Below are positions 52,510 to 61,764 of a stretch of 64,000 nt of DNA, piece by piece. The first letter of the stretch is position 1. Each line of letters starts with the position of its first letter. The notes below the pieces were generated by a model that searched no databases, was not told where the DNA came from, and was given only the letters and a program-made list of their open reading frames with translations. Position numbers and translations under genes: made by a program. Origin of the DNA: Sphingopyxis bauzanensis. GTDB taxonomy: Bacteria; Pseudomonadota; Alphaproteobacteria; Sphingomonadales; Sphingomonadaceae. The stretch covers positions 367,054 through 431,053 of the forward strand of contig NZ_NISK01000001.1 in the NCBI RefSeq assembly GCF_002205675.1, given 5' to 3'.

Positions 52510-54483
52510 ATGATCGACGGAGGCACCCGCAAAACTTCTCGGTTTTGGGCGGACCGGCCGCTCGCGGTTAAAGGTCTCGTAGTCGTCATTCTGCCGCTGG
52601 CAATTCTGCTCGGCTCGCTTGTGTCGCTCTATCTTGCGAGCAGTGCTGAAACACGCGCCGAGAATGACGTGCGCCGGGCGTTTGCCATCCAGCGCGACAC
52701 ATATCAGGTACACGCGTTGCTCGCCGAGGCTGCGGCAGGCGTGCGCGGCTATGTTTTGACAGGTGAGGAGCGGTTTCTTCAATCCTACCGGCAAGCGCAG
52801 GACGAGGTGCCAGCGACGATGGCGCGGCTCGATACGGCCATTGAAGACCCAGTCGTTCGCGGACATTTTGAGACACTGCGCCTGCGCGAGCGCGACAAGC
52901 AGGATGGCCTCAAGCAGATCGTCTCGCTGGCAGAAAGGGGGACGGAGGTGTCCAGCGAGGTCGAGGACGCGCTGATCGCCAACAAACTGGCTCTAGACGA
53001 GGTGCGCCGATGTATCGATGACATCCAACGCCGCGAAGCGATCGTACTCGACGAGCGCCGTGCGCGCGTGGACGAAGTGCGCCGCGGCTTTCTCGTCGTG
53101 ACCGGCGTCAGCGCTCTTGTGGGCCTTCTGGGAAGCTTGTCGGCTGTTTATCTATTCTCGACCGGGATCGTGCGAAGGGTGCGCAAGCTCGAAGCCGACG
53201 CGCAGGCACTCGCCGAAGGGCAAAGACTGACCGATCGGCCCGAAGAGACCGACGAAATCGGCCGTCTCGCTCAGCGACTGGTCCGGGCCAGCGCACTACT
53301 ACACGCGCGGGAACACGATCTGCGGACCAGCGAGGAGCGTTTCCGCCTGGTGATCGAGAGAGTGCGTGACTACGGCATCTTTGCGCTCGATCCGGATGGA
53401 AACGTGACGAGCTGGAACCTCGGGGCGGAACGGATCAAGGGCTGGCGCGCCGAAGATATTCTCGGTCGCCATTTCAGCAGGTTCTATCCGCCGGATACCA
53501 GGGATCACCTGCCAGCTGAAATGCTTGAGCGCGCCCGGCAGAGCGGCTCGGCCGAAGACGAAGGCTGGCGCGTCCGCAAAGATGGTACGCGCTTCTGGGC
53601 CAATGTCGTCATAACCGCGCTACGGGACGAGCAGGGGGAACTGCAGGGTTTCGCCAAGGTTACCCGGGATATGAGCGAACGTCGGCGTTCGGAAGATGCG
53701 CTCAGGACCGCGCGCGAGGAAGCCGAAGCTGCAAGCCTGGCCAAAAGCCAGTTCCTGTCGCGAACCAGCCATGAATTGCGAACTCCGCTCAATGCCATCC
53801 TGGGGTTCGGACAGTTGCTCGAAATCGACGAGGAGAACTTTCAAGGCAATCATCGCGAGGCAATTGGGCAGATCACCAAGGCCGGCAGGCATCTCCTGTC
53901 GCTCATCAACGATCTGCTCGACATCTCGAGCATCGAGGCAGGAGGATCGGATCTCAAGCTCAACCGGATCGAGATGAACGAGCTGCTCGACGAGGTCCAT
54001 GCGCTTGCGTTTCCCATAGTCGCGAGCGCCGGCCTTTCCTACGAACTCGAACAGGCGGAACAGCCGGCATTCGTCCGCGCTGACAGCCGCAGGGTTACCC
54101 AGGTCATTCTCAATCTCGTTGGCAATGCTGCGAAGTACAACCGCGGGGGCACGTTCGTTCGCCTCGCCTGCATATCGGGCGACGATTTCGTGAAAATCAC
54201 AGTGGAAGACGATGGCCCCGGTATTCCCGCCGAAGTAGCCGAGCGGCTCTTCACGCCGTTCGATCGCCTTGGCCAGCAAGACCGCGCCAAGATCGAAGGA
54301 ACCGGTCTGGGGCTTGCTCTTTCCAAGAGCCTGATAGAATCCATGGGCGGCGAAATTGGGTACGAGCCCTTGCCCCGAGGCTCCCGTTTCTGGTTCAAGC
54401 TCCCGCGTCCGGTAGCCGAGGACGATACGCCCGCCGATGACCTTTCACCACTGACCGAAGAGACATCATGCCAGCTCGACTGA
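52510..54483 (+). CDS. Membrane histidine kinase with CHASE3 and PAS domains
   Basis: 657 residues. TM1 ~22-43 (GLVVVILPLAILLGSLVSLY), CHASE3 periplasmic domain ~45-185, TM2 ~195-217, HAMP-like linker, PAS ~285-390 (VRDYGIFALDPDGNVTSWNL), HisKA with FLSRTSHELRTPLNAILGF (~415), and HATPase with VEDDGPGIPAEVAE and GTGLGLALSKSLIESMGGEI. Senses through CHASE3 or PAS. It lies two bases after the NarL-type regulator and overlaps the receiver protein at 54468. Confidence 0.92.
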   Translation: MIDGGTRKTSRFWADRPLAVKGLVVVILPLAILLGSLVSLYLASSAETRAENDVRRAFAIQRDTYQVHALLAEAAAGVRGYVLTGEERFLQSYRQAQDEVPATMARLDTAIEDPVVRGHFETLRLRERDKQDGLKQIVSLAERGTEVSSEVEDALIANKLALDEVRRCIDDIQRREAIVLDERRARVDEVRRGFLVVTGVSALVGLLGSLSAVYLFSTGIVRRVRKLEADAQALAEGQRLTDRPEETDEIGRLAQRLVRASALLHAREHDLRTSEERFRLVIERVRDYGIFALDPDGNVTSWNLGAERIKGWRAEDILGRHFSRFYPPDTRDHLPAEMLERARQSGSAEDEGWRVRKDGTRFWANVVITALRDEQGELQGFAKVTRDMSERRRSEDALRTAREEAEAASLAKSQFLSRTSHELRTPLNAILGFGQLLEIDEENFQGNHREAIGQITKAGRHLLSLINDLLDISSIEAGGSDLKLNRIEMNELLDEVHALAFPIVASAGLSYELEQAEQPAFVRADSRRVTQVILNLVGNAAKYNRGGTFVRLACISGDDFVKITVEDDGPGIPAEVAERLFTPFDRLGQQDRAKIEGTGLGLALSKSLIESMGGEIGYEPLPRGSRFWFKLPRPVAEDDTPADDLSPLTEETSCQLD

Positions 54484-54905
54484 TCGACACCGCCGAAATT
54501 GTCTCGCGCCGGATTCTAGCCATCGATGACGAAGAACCCAACGTCCTGCTTCTTCGCAGCCTGCTGGAGCGCGAAGGCTATACCGATATCCACTGCCTGA
54601 CTGATCCGAAGTCGGCTCTGGCGGCCTACATCGATCTCGAACCGGACCTCGTGTTACTCGATCTCATGATGCCCGAGGTCGATGGGTTTCAGCTGCTGGA
54701 GGCTTTCGGACGCCACGACCGGGCGGAAGAATTCAGGCCGGTACTCGTCTTGACGGCTGATACGACCCTGCAGGCGCGCCGCCGGGCGCTGGCCTTGGGG
54801 GCAAAGGACTTCGTCGCGAAACCCTTCGACGTTGTCGAGGTCGCGCTGCGTATTTCAAACCTGCTCGAAACGCGGGTCCTCTACGAACGCCTCAGGGACT
54901 CCTGA
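54468..54905 (+). CDS. Single-domain response regulator (receiver only)
   Basis: 145 residues. Acidic pocket ILAIDDEEPNVLLLRSLLE, phosphoacceptor in LVLLDLMMPEVDGFQ (~63) and Lys in LGAKDFVAKPFDVVEVALRI (~120). No output domain; receiver-only proteins act in phosphorelays or on protein targets. It overlaps the kinase gene by 16 bases, so it is the likely cognate receiver. Confidence 0.9.
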   Translation: MPARLIDTAEIVSRRILAIDDEEPNVLLLRSLLEREGYTDIHCLTDPKSALAAYIDLEPDLVLLDLMMPEVDGFQLLEAFGRHDRAEEFRPVLVLTADTTLQARRRALALGAKDFVAKPFDVVEVALRISNLLETRVLYERLRDS

Positions 54906-55172
54906 CCATTTGTAGAATGCCTGTCTTATCCCTGCGCGATCACTGCGAACAGGAACATGCAATTACCGAACACGAGCATTCCGCCGAACACACGTCCCAC
55001 CCCTTGAATAGACATACCGCGCAGAGCACTGCGAGGAAGGAGACGGTCATGGATGTCCGGAAGCCGACGATCACTAACGCGACCATCAGGGGCATAACGC
55101 CAGCCTTTTTGCAAGGCCAACCGCGCGCATGACGGGGATCGCCTCCGACCAGTAGCGAGACCAGTCCCCCAC
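54906..55172. other. Remnant of a membrane-protein gene cut by the IS3 element
   Basis: Minus-strand frames read MPLMVALVIVGFRTSMTVSF and, in a shifted frame, GRVFGGMLVFGNCMFLFAVI ending AQG-stop. Both look like membrane segments of a small protein, but the frames do not join and there is no start. Probably the tail of a degenerate gene whose front was lost at the IS join near 55173. Confidence 0.35.
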
Positions 55173-55704
55173 AAGGGACCGCGCGTGACGAACAGTTCGG
55201 CCAGCGCCGCCAGCACATCGTCGCTCTTCAGCTTACGCGCCACGGGCAACGCCATGCACTCCCGGCTCGCCTCGTCGATGATCGACAGGATGCGGTATTT
55301 GCGACCATCGTGGGTGCGACCCTCGACGAAGTCATAGGACCAGACGTGCCCGGGATATTCCGGCCGAAGCCGGATGCACGATCCGTCGTTCAACCAGAGC
55401 CGCCCGCGCTTCGGCTGCCTTTGCGGCACCTTGAGCCCCTCGCGTCGCCAGATGCGCTCGACCCGTTTGCGGTTCACATGCCACCCTGCATTGCGCAGCA
55501 ACGCCGTCACTCGGCGATAGCCATAACGACCATATTGCCGCGCCAGCGCAATGATATCCGCGGTGAGAGCTGCTTCGTCATCGGCCCCGCGAGGCACCTT
55601 GCGCTGTGTCGATCGATGTTGCCCGAGCACGCGGCAGACCCGTCGCTCGGACACCGGCATCATCATTCTGATGTGATCGATACAGCGCCTTCGGCGCGCG
55701 GGGC
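55173..55704 (-). pseudogene. IS3-family orfB (DDE transposase) remnant
   Basis: Contains RRVCRVLGQHRSTQRKVPRG, YGYRRVTALLRNAGWHVNRK and VWSYDFVEGRTHDGRKYRIL with the first catalytic Asp, then stops being recognisable after LAELFVTRGP. The NG-E region with the second Asp and the Glu is missing. It lies in another frame from orfA, as usual for IS3 elements that make a fused transposase by frameshifting. Confidence 0.8.
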
Positions 55705-55983
55705 TCAGAAGTTTCCCCGGGCGGCCTCCTGCAATATCAGCTTGTCTAGCGTCAGGTCCGAGATCGCACGGCGAAGCCGCACATTCTCCTTCTCCAGATC
55801 CTTCATCCGACGTGCCTGATCGGTCTTCAGGCCGCCATATTCCTTACGCCACCGATAATAGGTTTGCTCGCTGACCGCGATCCGCCGACACGCCTCCGCG
55901 GTCGTCGCGCCCTGCGCCAGCACAACCTCCGCTTCACGCAGCTTGCCGATAATCTCTTCCGGGCGATGCTTTTTGCTCGGCAT
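55705..55983 (-). CDS. IS3-family orfA
   Basis: 92 residues: MPSKKHRPEEIIGKLREAEV, HTH SEQTYYRWRKEYGGLKTDQA, and a leucine-zipper-like MKDLEKENVRLRRAISDLTL at the end, the classical orfA layout of the IS407/ISL-type group. It provides DNA binding for the OrfAB transposase. Without a full orfB it cannot support transposition here. Confidence 0.88.
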   Translation of the reverse strand: MPSKKHRPEEIIGKLREAEVVLAQGATTAEACRRIAVSEQTYYRWRKEYGGLKTDQARRMKDLEKENVRLRRAISDLTLDKLILQEAARGNF

Positions 55984-56043
55984 TCCATGTCTCCTTCGTA
56001 ATCCAAAATATCATCAATTTTGGACCACTCAGAAGGGGGCAGA

Positions 56044-56175
56044 TCAGATCGTCAGATCGACCATAGGCTCCTTGTTTGCGCTCACTTGCTTCAGGAGCGG
56101 GGCAATCACTTCAGGCGAAGGCTCCGCTTCAATATGGAACGAAACCAAATGCTCTCGTGGACATTTGGCTGCCAT
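56044..56175 (-). CDS. Short ORF with strong ribosome site, 3' end replaced by IS3
   Basis: ATG at 56175 preceded by AAGGAGTTTCGC. Encodes MAAKCPREHLVSFHIEAEPS, then a helix ending KEPMVDLTI; the stop codon at 56044-56046 is formed within the IS end. So the original gene was probably longer and the insertion cut it. Product 43 residues, no family recognised. Confidence 0.45.
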   Translation of the reverse strand: MAAKCPREHLVSFHIEAEPSPEVIAPLLKQVSANKEPMVDLTI

Positions 56176-56262
56176 TGCGAAACTCCTTGACCCATATTGC
56201 GCAAATAGGCCGCCGGGTGCCACCGGCTGCGGCTTTCGACATCAGCCGCAGCCTTCACAGAA

Positions 56263-58512
56263 TTAGTAACGAACCGTCAATTCCAGGCCGATCGTCCGCG
56301 GCGTGACGACTTCTACCTGGGTCATGGGTGTGAGTGAGAACGGGTAGAAATTGCGGTTCGTCCGGCCACGGCTTCCGCCGAGATTTTCCGCAAATACTTC
56401 TACCGACCATTGATCGGCATTCACGCCCAGACGGGCATTGACGATCGTATAGGCCGGCAGGCGGCTGTTCGCAGCCAGCGTCGGATTAAAGCGCGTGTTG
56501 CGGTCGCCGGTGTTCTGCACGCTAAGGAACGCAAAGCCCTCGAGCGTTTTGGACAGCGCATGCGTATAGTCGATCGAGCCGTTGAATTGCCATTTGGGCA
56601 CGAAGGGCGCCCGGTCTCCTTCCCGGCCACCAACAAAGCTCAGATCTTCGGTCAGCTTGCTGTCGGTGTACCCCAGGCCGCCGCGCAGTGTCAGCCCTTC
56701 GGCGGGCCGGATGATCGTCTCAAGCTCGGTGCCCGTGATGTCGAGGCCCCCAGCGTTGACGAAGACGTTGAAACCGCATCCCAATTGCGCAGTGACCTGC
56801 GGGTTCTTCCACTTGATCTTGTAGGCGGACACATTGACCGTAAGCGCCCGGTCGAACCAGCTGGTTTTGGCGCCGACTTCATAATTCCACAAGCTGTCAG
56901 ACTTGAAGCTGTCGGGAGCGGCGCTCAGGCCGCGCGCCGCGAGATCGGCTGCGCAGGTCGTGGCGGGGACCGGTTCGTTGGTACCGCCGAGCCGGAACCC
57001 CTTCGCCGCCTGCGCATAGACCATATGATCGCGGTCGAATTCATAGGCGAGGTTGAACTTGGGGTTGAACCCGTTTTCCTTGTTCCGGAAGGGAAAGGTG
57101 CCGGTGTTAGGATCCGCGAAGATGCCTGCGAACTGGACGATAGAGCTCTGTTTCGCGTCGAAGTAACGACCGCCAACCGTGGCCTTGAGTTTGTCGCCGA
57201 TCGGCACGACGATTTCGCCGAACAACGCGATCTGCCGTTCTTTCAGATTGATGTCGCTGGCGAACAGCTGGTCACGATTCGCCCCGAATGCCGGGCTGCT
57301 GAAACCGCCCGCCGCATCGACGCCCGCCACAGTCAGGTCCTGATCAAAGTGGTTGCGCTTGTTTTCGTAAAAAGCGCCCACGGTCCACTGTACCGGCGAG
57401 CTCGATTTGGACGACAGGCGAAATTCGCCGCTATAATCGCGCTGGTCCGCATTGTTGCCGATCACCCCGAGCGGCAAATTGCGATAGGTCGGCGCCACGA
57501 AACTGACGAAGGTGCCAGTTTCGATCAGATAGCCCAGGTCCTTCTTGCGATAGGACCCGACCAGCGTGACGTCGAACGGGTCGAGTTCCTGGTTGACCGT
57601 CAGCGAGGCGATAAGATTGCGGTCGACATAAGGCTCGTTCACCGCGACCGTCGTGTTCAGATACCCCGCCTCCTCGGCATAGACACTACGCGCAGCATGA
57701 CGGGATTTCTGATAGGAGACAAAACTGTCGATCGTTGTGTCGGCACTCGGCGTAAAGCGCGCGGCGATCCGTCCGCCCTTGCTCACTTCGCTGTTCACAT
57801 TGTCCTCGCCGGTCACGACATTGTCGATGAAGCCGGCGTTATGCTTGTAGAAACCGACCGCGCGGATCGCGAATTTATCCTGTACGACAGGGATGTTGAC
57901 CATCGCGTCGATCGTACGCGTCGTGCCGCCATGGTCGATGCCCGCCAGCTGGCCTTTGGCGCTCGCTTCGAAATCGCCGGCGTCAGGCTTTCTGGTGATC
58001 AGGCGAATGGCTCCAGCCATCGAACCCGCACCATATAAGGTGCCCTGCGGCCCGCGCAGCACCTCGACGCGCTCAAGGTCATAGAGCTTGAGGTTGGGGC
58101 TGAAGCGCTGGACCGCGATCGGCGTCTCGTCGATGTAGAGCCCGACCGTCTCCTTGATCTCGGCCTGGTCCTGATTAACGGGTCCGGTCGTGACCCCGCG
58201 CACGACGACCTGCGTGTTGGCGCGATTTCCGGTCAACGACAGACCGGGGGTCTGCCCGGCAAATTCTTCGATCGAGTCGGCACCAAGCTTCGACAATTCC
58301 TCCGAACCAAGCGCACGAATGCTTGTCGGGACATCTTGGACGGTCTCCGAGCGCTTGCGTGCGGTCACCACGATTTCGTTGCCGCTGGCTTCGCCCACCG
58401 CCTCATCGGCGGCTGGAGCAGCCCCCTGCGCCTGAGCCAGCGCGTGCGAGCCATGCATGCTGATGAAGCCGACGGTCAGCATCAGCACGGCGCGGTTTGA
58501 GAATGAAGCCAC
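56263..58512 (-). CDS. TonB-dependent outer membrane receptor
   Basis: About 749 residues from a GTG at 58512 with AAAAGGGGG upstream; ATG starts at 58554 or 58617 are alternatives. Signal peptide ends near HALAQ. The plug domain carries NEIVVTARKRSETVQDVPTS (TonB-box region) and SIEEFAGQTPGLSLTGNRAN; RVEVLRGPQGTLYGAGSMAG is the plug/barrel hinge motif. The C terminus PRTIGLELTVRY ends in an aromatic residue. Length is normal. Imports an unknown ligand; the divergent GntR operon for peptide/amino-acid breakdown suggests the ligand is a peptide-like compound. Confidence 0.9.
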   Translation of the reverse strand: MASFSNRAVLMLTVGFISMHGSHALAQAQGAAPAADEAVGEASGNEIVVTARKRSETVQDVPTSIRALGSEELSKLGADSIEEFAGQTPGLSLTGNRANTQVVVRGVTTGPVNQDQAEIKETVGLYIDETPIAVQRFSPNLKLYDLERVEVLRGPQGTLYGAGSMAGAIRLITRKPDAGDFEASAKGQLAGIDHGGTTRTIDAMVNIPVVQDKFAIRAVGFYKHNAGFIDNVVTGEDNVNSEVSKGGRIAARFTPSADTTIDSFVSYQKSRHAARSVYAEEAGYLNTTVAVNEPYVDRNLIASLTVNQELDPFDVTLVGSYRKKDLGYLIETGTFVSFVAPTYRNLPLGVIGNNADQRDYSGEFRLSSKSSSPVQWTVGAFYENKRNHFDQDLTVAGVDAAGGFSSPAFGANRDQLFASDINLKERQIALFGEIVVPIGDKLKATVGGRYFDAKQSSIVQFAGIFADPNTGTFPFRNKENGFNPKFNLAYEFDRDHMVYAQAAKGFRLGGTNEPVPATTCAADLAARGLSAAPDSFKSDSLWNYEVGAKTSWFDRALTVNVSAYKIKWKNPQVTAQLGCGFNVFVNAGGLDITGTELETIIRPAEGLTLRGGLGYTDSKLTEDLSFVGGREGDRAPFVPKWQFNGSIDYTHALSKTLEGFAFLSVQNTGDRNTRFNPTLAANSRLPAYTIVNARLGVNADQWSVEVFAENLGGSRGRTNRNFYPFSLTPMTQVEVVTPRTIGLELTVRY

Positions 58513-58834
58513 GGGGTCCCCCTTTTCGATTTCCAACGGTGTTTTCGATGACATGTCATTATTGTGTATTTTATCCAATATCAACGAGAATCTTTGTCGA
58601 CGTCGAAGCACGGACATGCCTGCGCGGATGGAGAGCGCATTAAAATTTCAAATGGATTCGATCTATATATTTGATATTAATGTATAATATCTCGACCTCA
58701 CACTCGCCTCCGCCCGACAGAGCAATTTTAGGAATGGAGATTTTATCCAATTGAACTTTCACGCCCTTAGCTGTATCAAAAGTGAAGAGACTGCCTTCCG
58801 GCATCCTCACGGGTCATTTTCGGGCAAGGATATG
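58513..58834. promoter_or_regulatory. Divergent promoter region between TonB receptor and GntR operon
   Basis: 322 AT-rich bases. TTTTATCCAAT is repeated exactly at 58569-58579 and 58741-58751; ATGACATGTCAT is a 12-bp palindrome at 58548-58559; GATATT/AATATC make an inverted pair at 58673-58691 containing a TATAAT box. These are candidate GntR sites and promoter elements linking receptor and catabolic genes. Confidence 0.5.
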
Positions 58835-59518
58835 ATGGACACTCTCGTCAAACAGCCGACTGGCAAGTTTCGCCGTATGACGGTTGCCGACTCGGCGACC
58901 GACGAAATCCGGCGCCGGATACTCGCGGGCGAACTTGCCGACGGAACACCTGTTCGGCAGGACGCGCTGGCGGAAGAACTCGGCAGCAGCCGCATTCCGA
59001 TCCGCGAGGCGTTATCGCGCCTCGAAGCCGAAGGCCTGGTAGCGAGCTACCCGCATCGCGGATATGTCGTGACGGCGCTGTCGCGCGACGAGATCAAGGA
59101 GTTGTTCGAGCTGCGCGCGATGCTCGAGCCCGAACTGCTTCGCGTCGCCATCCCCCGGATGACCGAGGAGCATTTTGCGGAAGCACAGGCCGTGCTCGAT
59201 CAATATACCGCCAATCTCGATAGCGAGGACGTCCATTTATGGGGTGAGCTCAACACCCGCTATCATCTGGCGCTTTATGCGGCATCGGAGCGGCGCAAGA
59301 CGATCGAAATCGTCCGCAGCCTGCTGGTCAACACCGACCGCTATACACGGCTCGTCATCACGCTCGACCACGGCGTCGACAGCGCCAAGGATGACCATGG
59401 CGGCCTGCTGGATCTGTGCCGGCGCGGCGCAATCAACCAGGCGGTCGCGTTGACACGCGACCATATCCAGCGCGCCGAGGCTGGACTGCTCGACATGCTC
59501 GACAATCAGGCTCCCTGA
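58835..59518 (+). CDS. GntR-family regulator, FadR/FCD subfamily
   Basis: About 227 residues from the ATG at 58835 (AAGGA site); upstream starts would add ~28 residues without a site. Winged HTH: IRRRILAGELADGTPVRQDA and IPIREALSRLEAEGLVASYP; the FCD ligand domain follows from ~residue 80 with ELRAMLEPELLRVAIPRM and the metal-binding DHGGLLDLCRRG. Probably controls its own operon and the divergent TonB receptor. The ligand is likely a substrate of the pathway. Confidence 0.88.
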   Translation: MDTLVKQPTGKFRRMTVADSATDEIRRRILAGELADGTPVRQDALAEELGSSRIPIREALSRLEAEGLVASYPHRGYVVTALSRDEIKELFELRAMLEPELLRVAIPRMTEEHFAEAQAVLDQYTANLDSEDVHLWGELNTRYHLALYAASERRKTIEIVRSLLVNTDRYTRLVITLDHGVDSAKDDHGGLLDLCRRGAINQAVALTRDHIQRAEAGLLDMLDNQAP

Positions 59519-59524
59519 CGCATC

Positions 59525-60814
59525 ATGACATCACAGAAAATAATCGATGTCGCCGTCGTCGGGGGCGGCATCATCGGCATCGCATCGGCGCTTGCGCTGC
59601 AGGCCACTGGCCGCTCGGTCGTCTTGATCGACCGTAGCGAACCCGGTGGCGGCTGTTCGGCAGGTAATGCGGGTGTGATCGCCACCTCGTTTGTCCTGCC
59701 GCTGGCGAGCGTCGCGCATATTCTTGCGGCACCGCGTATGCTCCTGAGCGCCACTGGCCCGCTATCGATGCCCCTGCAACACACGGGACATTATGCTTCA
59801 TGGATGTACCGTTTCGCACGAGCGGCGACGCCGAAACGTCGGCTTCATGCGATCGCGTTGCTGAAACTGCTCAACGGCCGGGCCCTTGTCGCATGGCGCG
59901 ATCTGTTGGGTCCGGGCCTTGCGGCTCAGTTCTTGCGCGAGAAAGGCATGCTCGACATCATTCGCGCAGATCGCCCCACGAAGAAACTATGGGCACACGC
60001 CGAAGCGCTCGCGTCAGAAGGCATCGCGCTCGATCGGCTTTCTCCCGACGAGGTTGCGGATCTTGAGCCATCGCTCACGCGGCGAATAAGCGCCGGCGTT
60101 CTGCACCGGGATGTTGCCCATGTGACCAATCCGCTGGACCTCTCGCGCGCTTTGGTGACCCGCTTTCGGACCGGCGGCGGCGAGGTGCTCCAGCGCGATG
60201 TCTCCACCGTGGCGCCTGAAGGCGACGCGGTTGCGATCCGCTGCGCCGATGATCGAATTCTGGCGGGCAAGGCGCTGATCGCGGCAGGCTGGTGGTCGCG
60301 CCAGCTCGTCGAGCCGCTAGGCCTCGCCTGCCCGCTGCGGGCCGAGCGCGGCTATCATGTCATGCTGCCCGGCAACGCCGATCTTCTCGGCAGGCCGGTG
60401 TCGTTTCATGAGGAGTCCTTCCTTGCCACCCCCATGTGGGGCGGGCTCCGCCTCGCCGGAACCGTCGAGCTGGCCCCGCCGTCCGCCAAACCGGATTGGC
60501 GGCGCGCGGATATGCTGCCCGATCTTGCCGAAGCCTATCTCCCGCCGCTCGACCGCGAGGGCAGCTTGCGCTGGATGGGCAGCCGGCCGTCGTTCGCCGA
60601 CTCGCTGCCGGCGATCGGGATCGTGCCCGCCGCGCCGAACATCCTCTACGCATTCGGCCATCAGCATCTCGGGCTGACCCAGGCGGCGGTGACCGCAGAA
60701 TATATTCGCGAACTGATCGCTGGCTCGGCGCCCGCTAATATCGAAAACTTCTCTCTCGCCCGGTTCGGCAGGGCTTCTGCACGCGCATTCGCAGACCAGG
60801 AGCTGGCAGCATGA
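59525..60814 (+). CDS. FAD-dependent D-amino-acid dehydrogenase/oxidase
   Basis: 429 residues. FAD-binding VAVVGGGIIGIASALALQAT at the start with the acidic residue in VLIDRSE; C-terminal ILYAFGHQHLGLTQAAVTAE, matching DadA-type enzymes. It should oxidise a D-amino acid to the imine/2-oxo acid. Overlaps the next gene by four bases. The neighbour from the cyclodeaminase family could reduce the imine product, giving the L form. Confidence 0.85.
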   Translation: MTSQKIIDVAVVGGGIIGIASALALQATGRSVVLIDRSEPGGGCSAGNAGVIATSFVLPLASVAHILAAPRMLLSATGPLSMPLQHTGHYASWMYRFARAATPKRRLHAIALLKLLNGRALVAWRDLLGPGLAAQFLREKGMLDIIRADRPTKKLWAHAEALASEGIALDRLSPDEVADLEPSLTRRISAGVLHRDVAHVTNPLDLSRALVTRFRTGGGEVLQRDVSTVAPEGDAVAIRCADDRILAGKALIAAGWWSRQLVEPLGLACPLRAERGYHVMLPGNADLLGRPVSFHEESFLATPMWGGLRLAGTVELAPPSAKPDWRRADMLPDLAEAYLPPLDREGSLRWMGSRPSFADSLPAIGIVPAAPNILYAFGHQHLGLTQAAVTAEYIRELIAGSAPANIENFSLARFGRASARAFADQELAA

Positions 60815-61764
60815 AGCTCCTCGACGACCGACAGATCCTTGCGCTCGCGCTCCCCGACGAACTGATCGATGCCATCGAACATGCCTTTGCCAGCCCATTT
60901 GGCGCACCCCAGCGGATGCATTGCCACTTGCCGGGCGATGACAACGCAACCTTGCTAATCATGCCAGCATGGCAATCGCGCAGCGAACTCGGGGTCAAGA
61001 TCGCGACGGTTGTGCCGGACAATTCGGTCAAAGGGCTTCCGACGATCAACGGCATCTACCTTCTGCTCGACGGCGATACCGGCATCCCGCAGGCCATATT
61101 GGATGCGCCTGCGCTGACTGCCTTGCGCACCGCCGCCGTCTCGGCCGTCGCGTCGCGTCACCTCTCACGCCCCGACGCGCAGTCGCTGTTGCTCGTCGGA
61201 ACGGGTGCCTTGATTCCGCATCTCGCCCGCGCGCATGCCGCTGTCCGCCCCCTCGAACGCATCATGATCTGGGGCCGGAATCCCGACAAGGCGCGGCGCG
61301 CTGCGGATATGCTCTCCGGCGTGGCGGATCGGATCGAGGCCGTCTCCGATCTCGCGCGTCATGTTGCGAAGGCCGACATCATCAGCTGCGCGACGCTCAG
61401 CCGCGTCCCGCTAGTCGAAGCCGACTGGGTCGTCCCGGGTACACACATCGATCTCGTCGGGAGCTTCGCGCCGGATATGCGCGAAGCCGATAGCGACCTC
61501 TTCGCGCGCGGCCGCCTCGTGGTGGATACGCAGACCGCGCTTCGAGAAAGCGGTGACCTTATCGAGCCTTTGCGCCGGGGTCATATCGCCGATCCTGCCG
61601 TGGACCTTGCTGCATTGCTGGGCGACGCCCGCCTGGGGCGCCGGCATGACGCGGACATCACGATCTTCAAGTCCGTCGGGACCGGGCTCGCGGATATTGC
61701 TGCCGCCCGATATCTTCTGGCGAAGTCCGAGGCGGCAAACCGGACGATGGAAGTTCAGGCATGA
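60811..61764 (+). CDS. Ornithine cyclodeaminase/mu-crystallin-family reductase
   Basis: 317 residues. NAD(P)-binding SLLLVGTGALIPHLARAHAA (~125) and VDLVGSFAPDMREAD; N-terminal active-site region DDNATLLIMPAWQSRSELGV. Family members are ornithine cyclodeaminase, ketimine reductase or Delta1-pyrroline/piperideine-2-carboxylate reductase. Next to a D-amino-acid dehydrogenase, reduction of a cyclic imine to an L-imino acid such as proline or pipecolate is plausible. Stop overlaps the MFS gene start. Confidence 0.85.
   Translation: MKLLDDRQILALALPDELIDAIEHAFASPFGAPQRMHCHLPGDDNATLLIMPAWQSRSELGVKIATVVPDNSVKGLPTINGIYLLLDGDTGIPQAILDAPALTALRTAAVSAVASRHLSRPDAQSLLLVGTGALIPHLARAHAAVRPLERIMIWGRNPDKARRAADMLSGVADRIEAVSDLARHVAKADIISCATLSRVPLVEADWVVPGTHIDLVGSFAPDMREADSDLFARGRLVVDTQTALRESGDLIEPLRRGHIADPAVDLAALLGDARLGRRHDADITIFKSVGTGLADIAAARYLLAKSEAANRTMEVQA

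Larger units (their letters stand above)
55173..56046 (-). mobile_element. IS3-family element truncated at its 3' end
   Basis: The right (upstream) end reads GGGGGCAGATCA at 56035-56046, identical to the stub at 16224. orfA is complete and orfB is broken after FVTRGP at about 55173, so the downstream end and the last catalytic residues are missing. No target duplication can be tested. Confidence 0.85.

Noticed and set aside
56410-58038. 542-aa open frame on the plus strand
   Set aside because: Antisense shadow of the TonB receptor.
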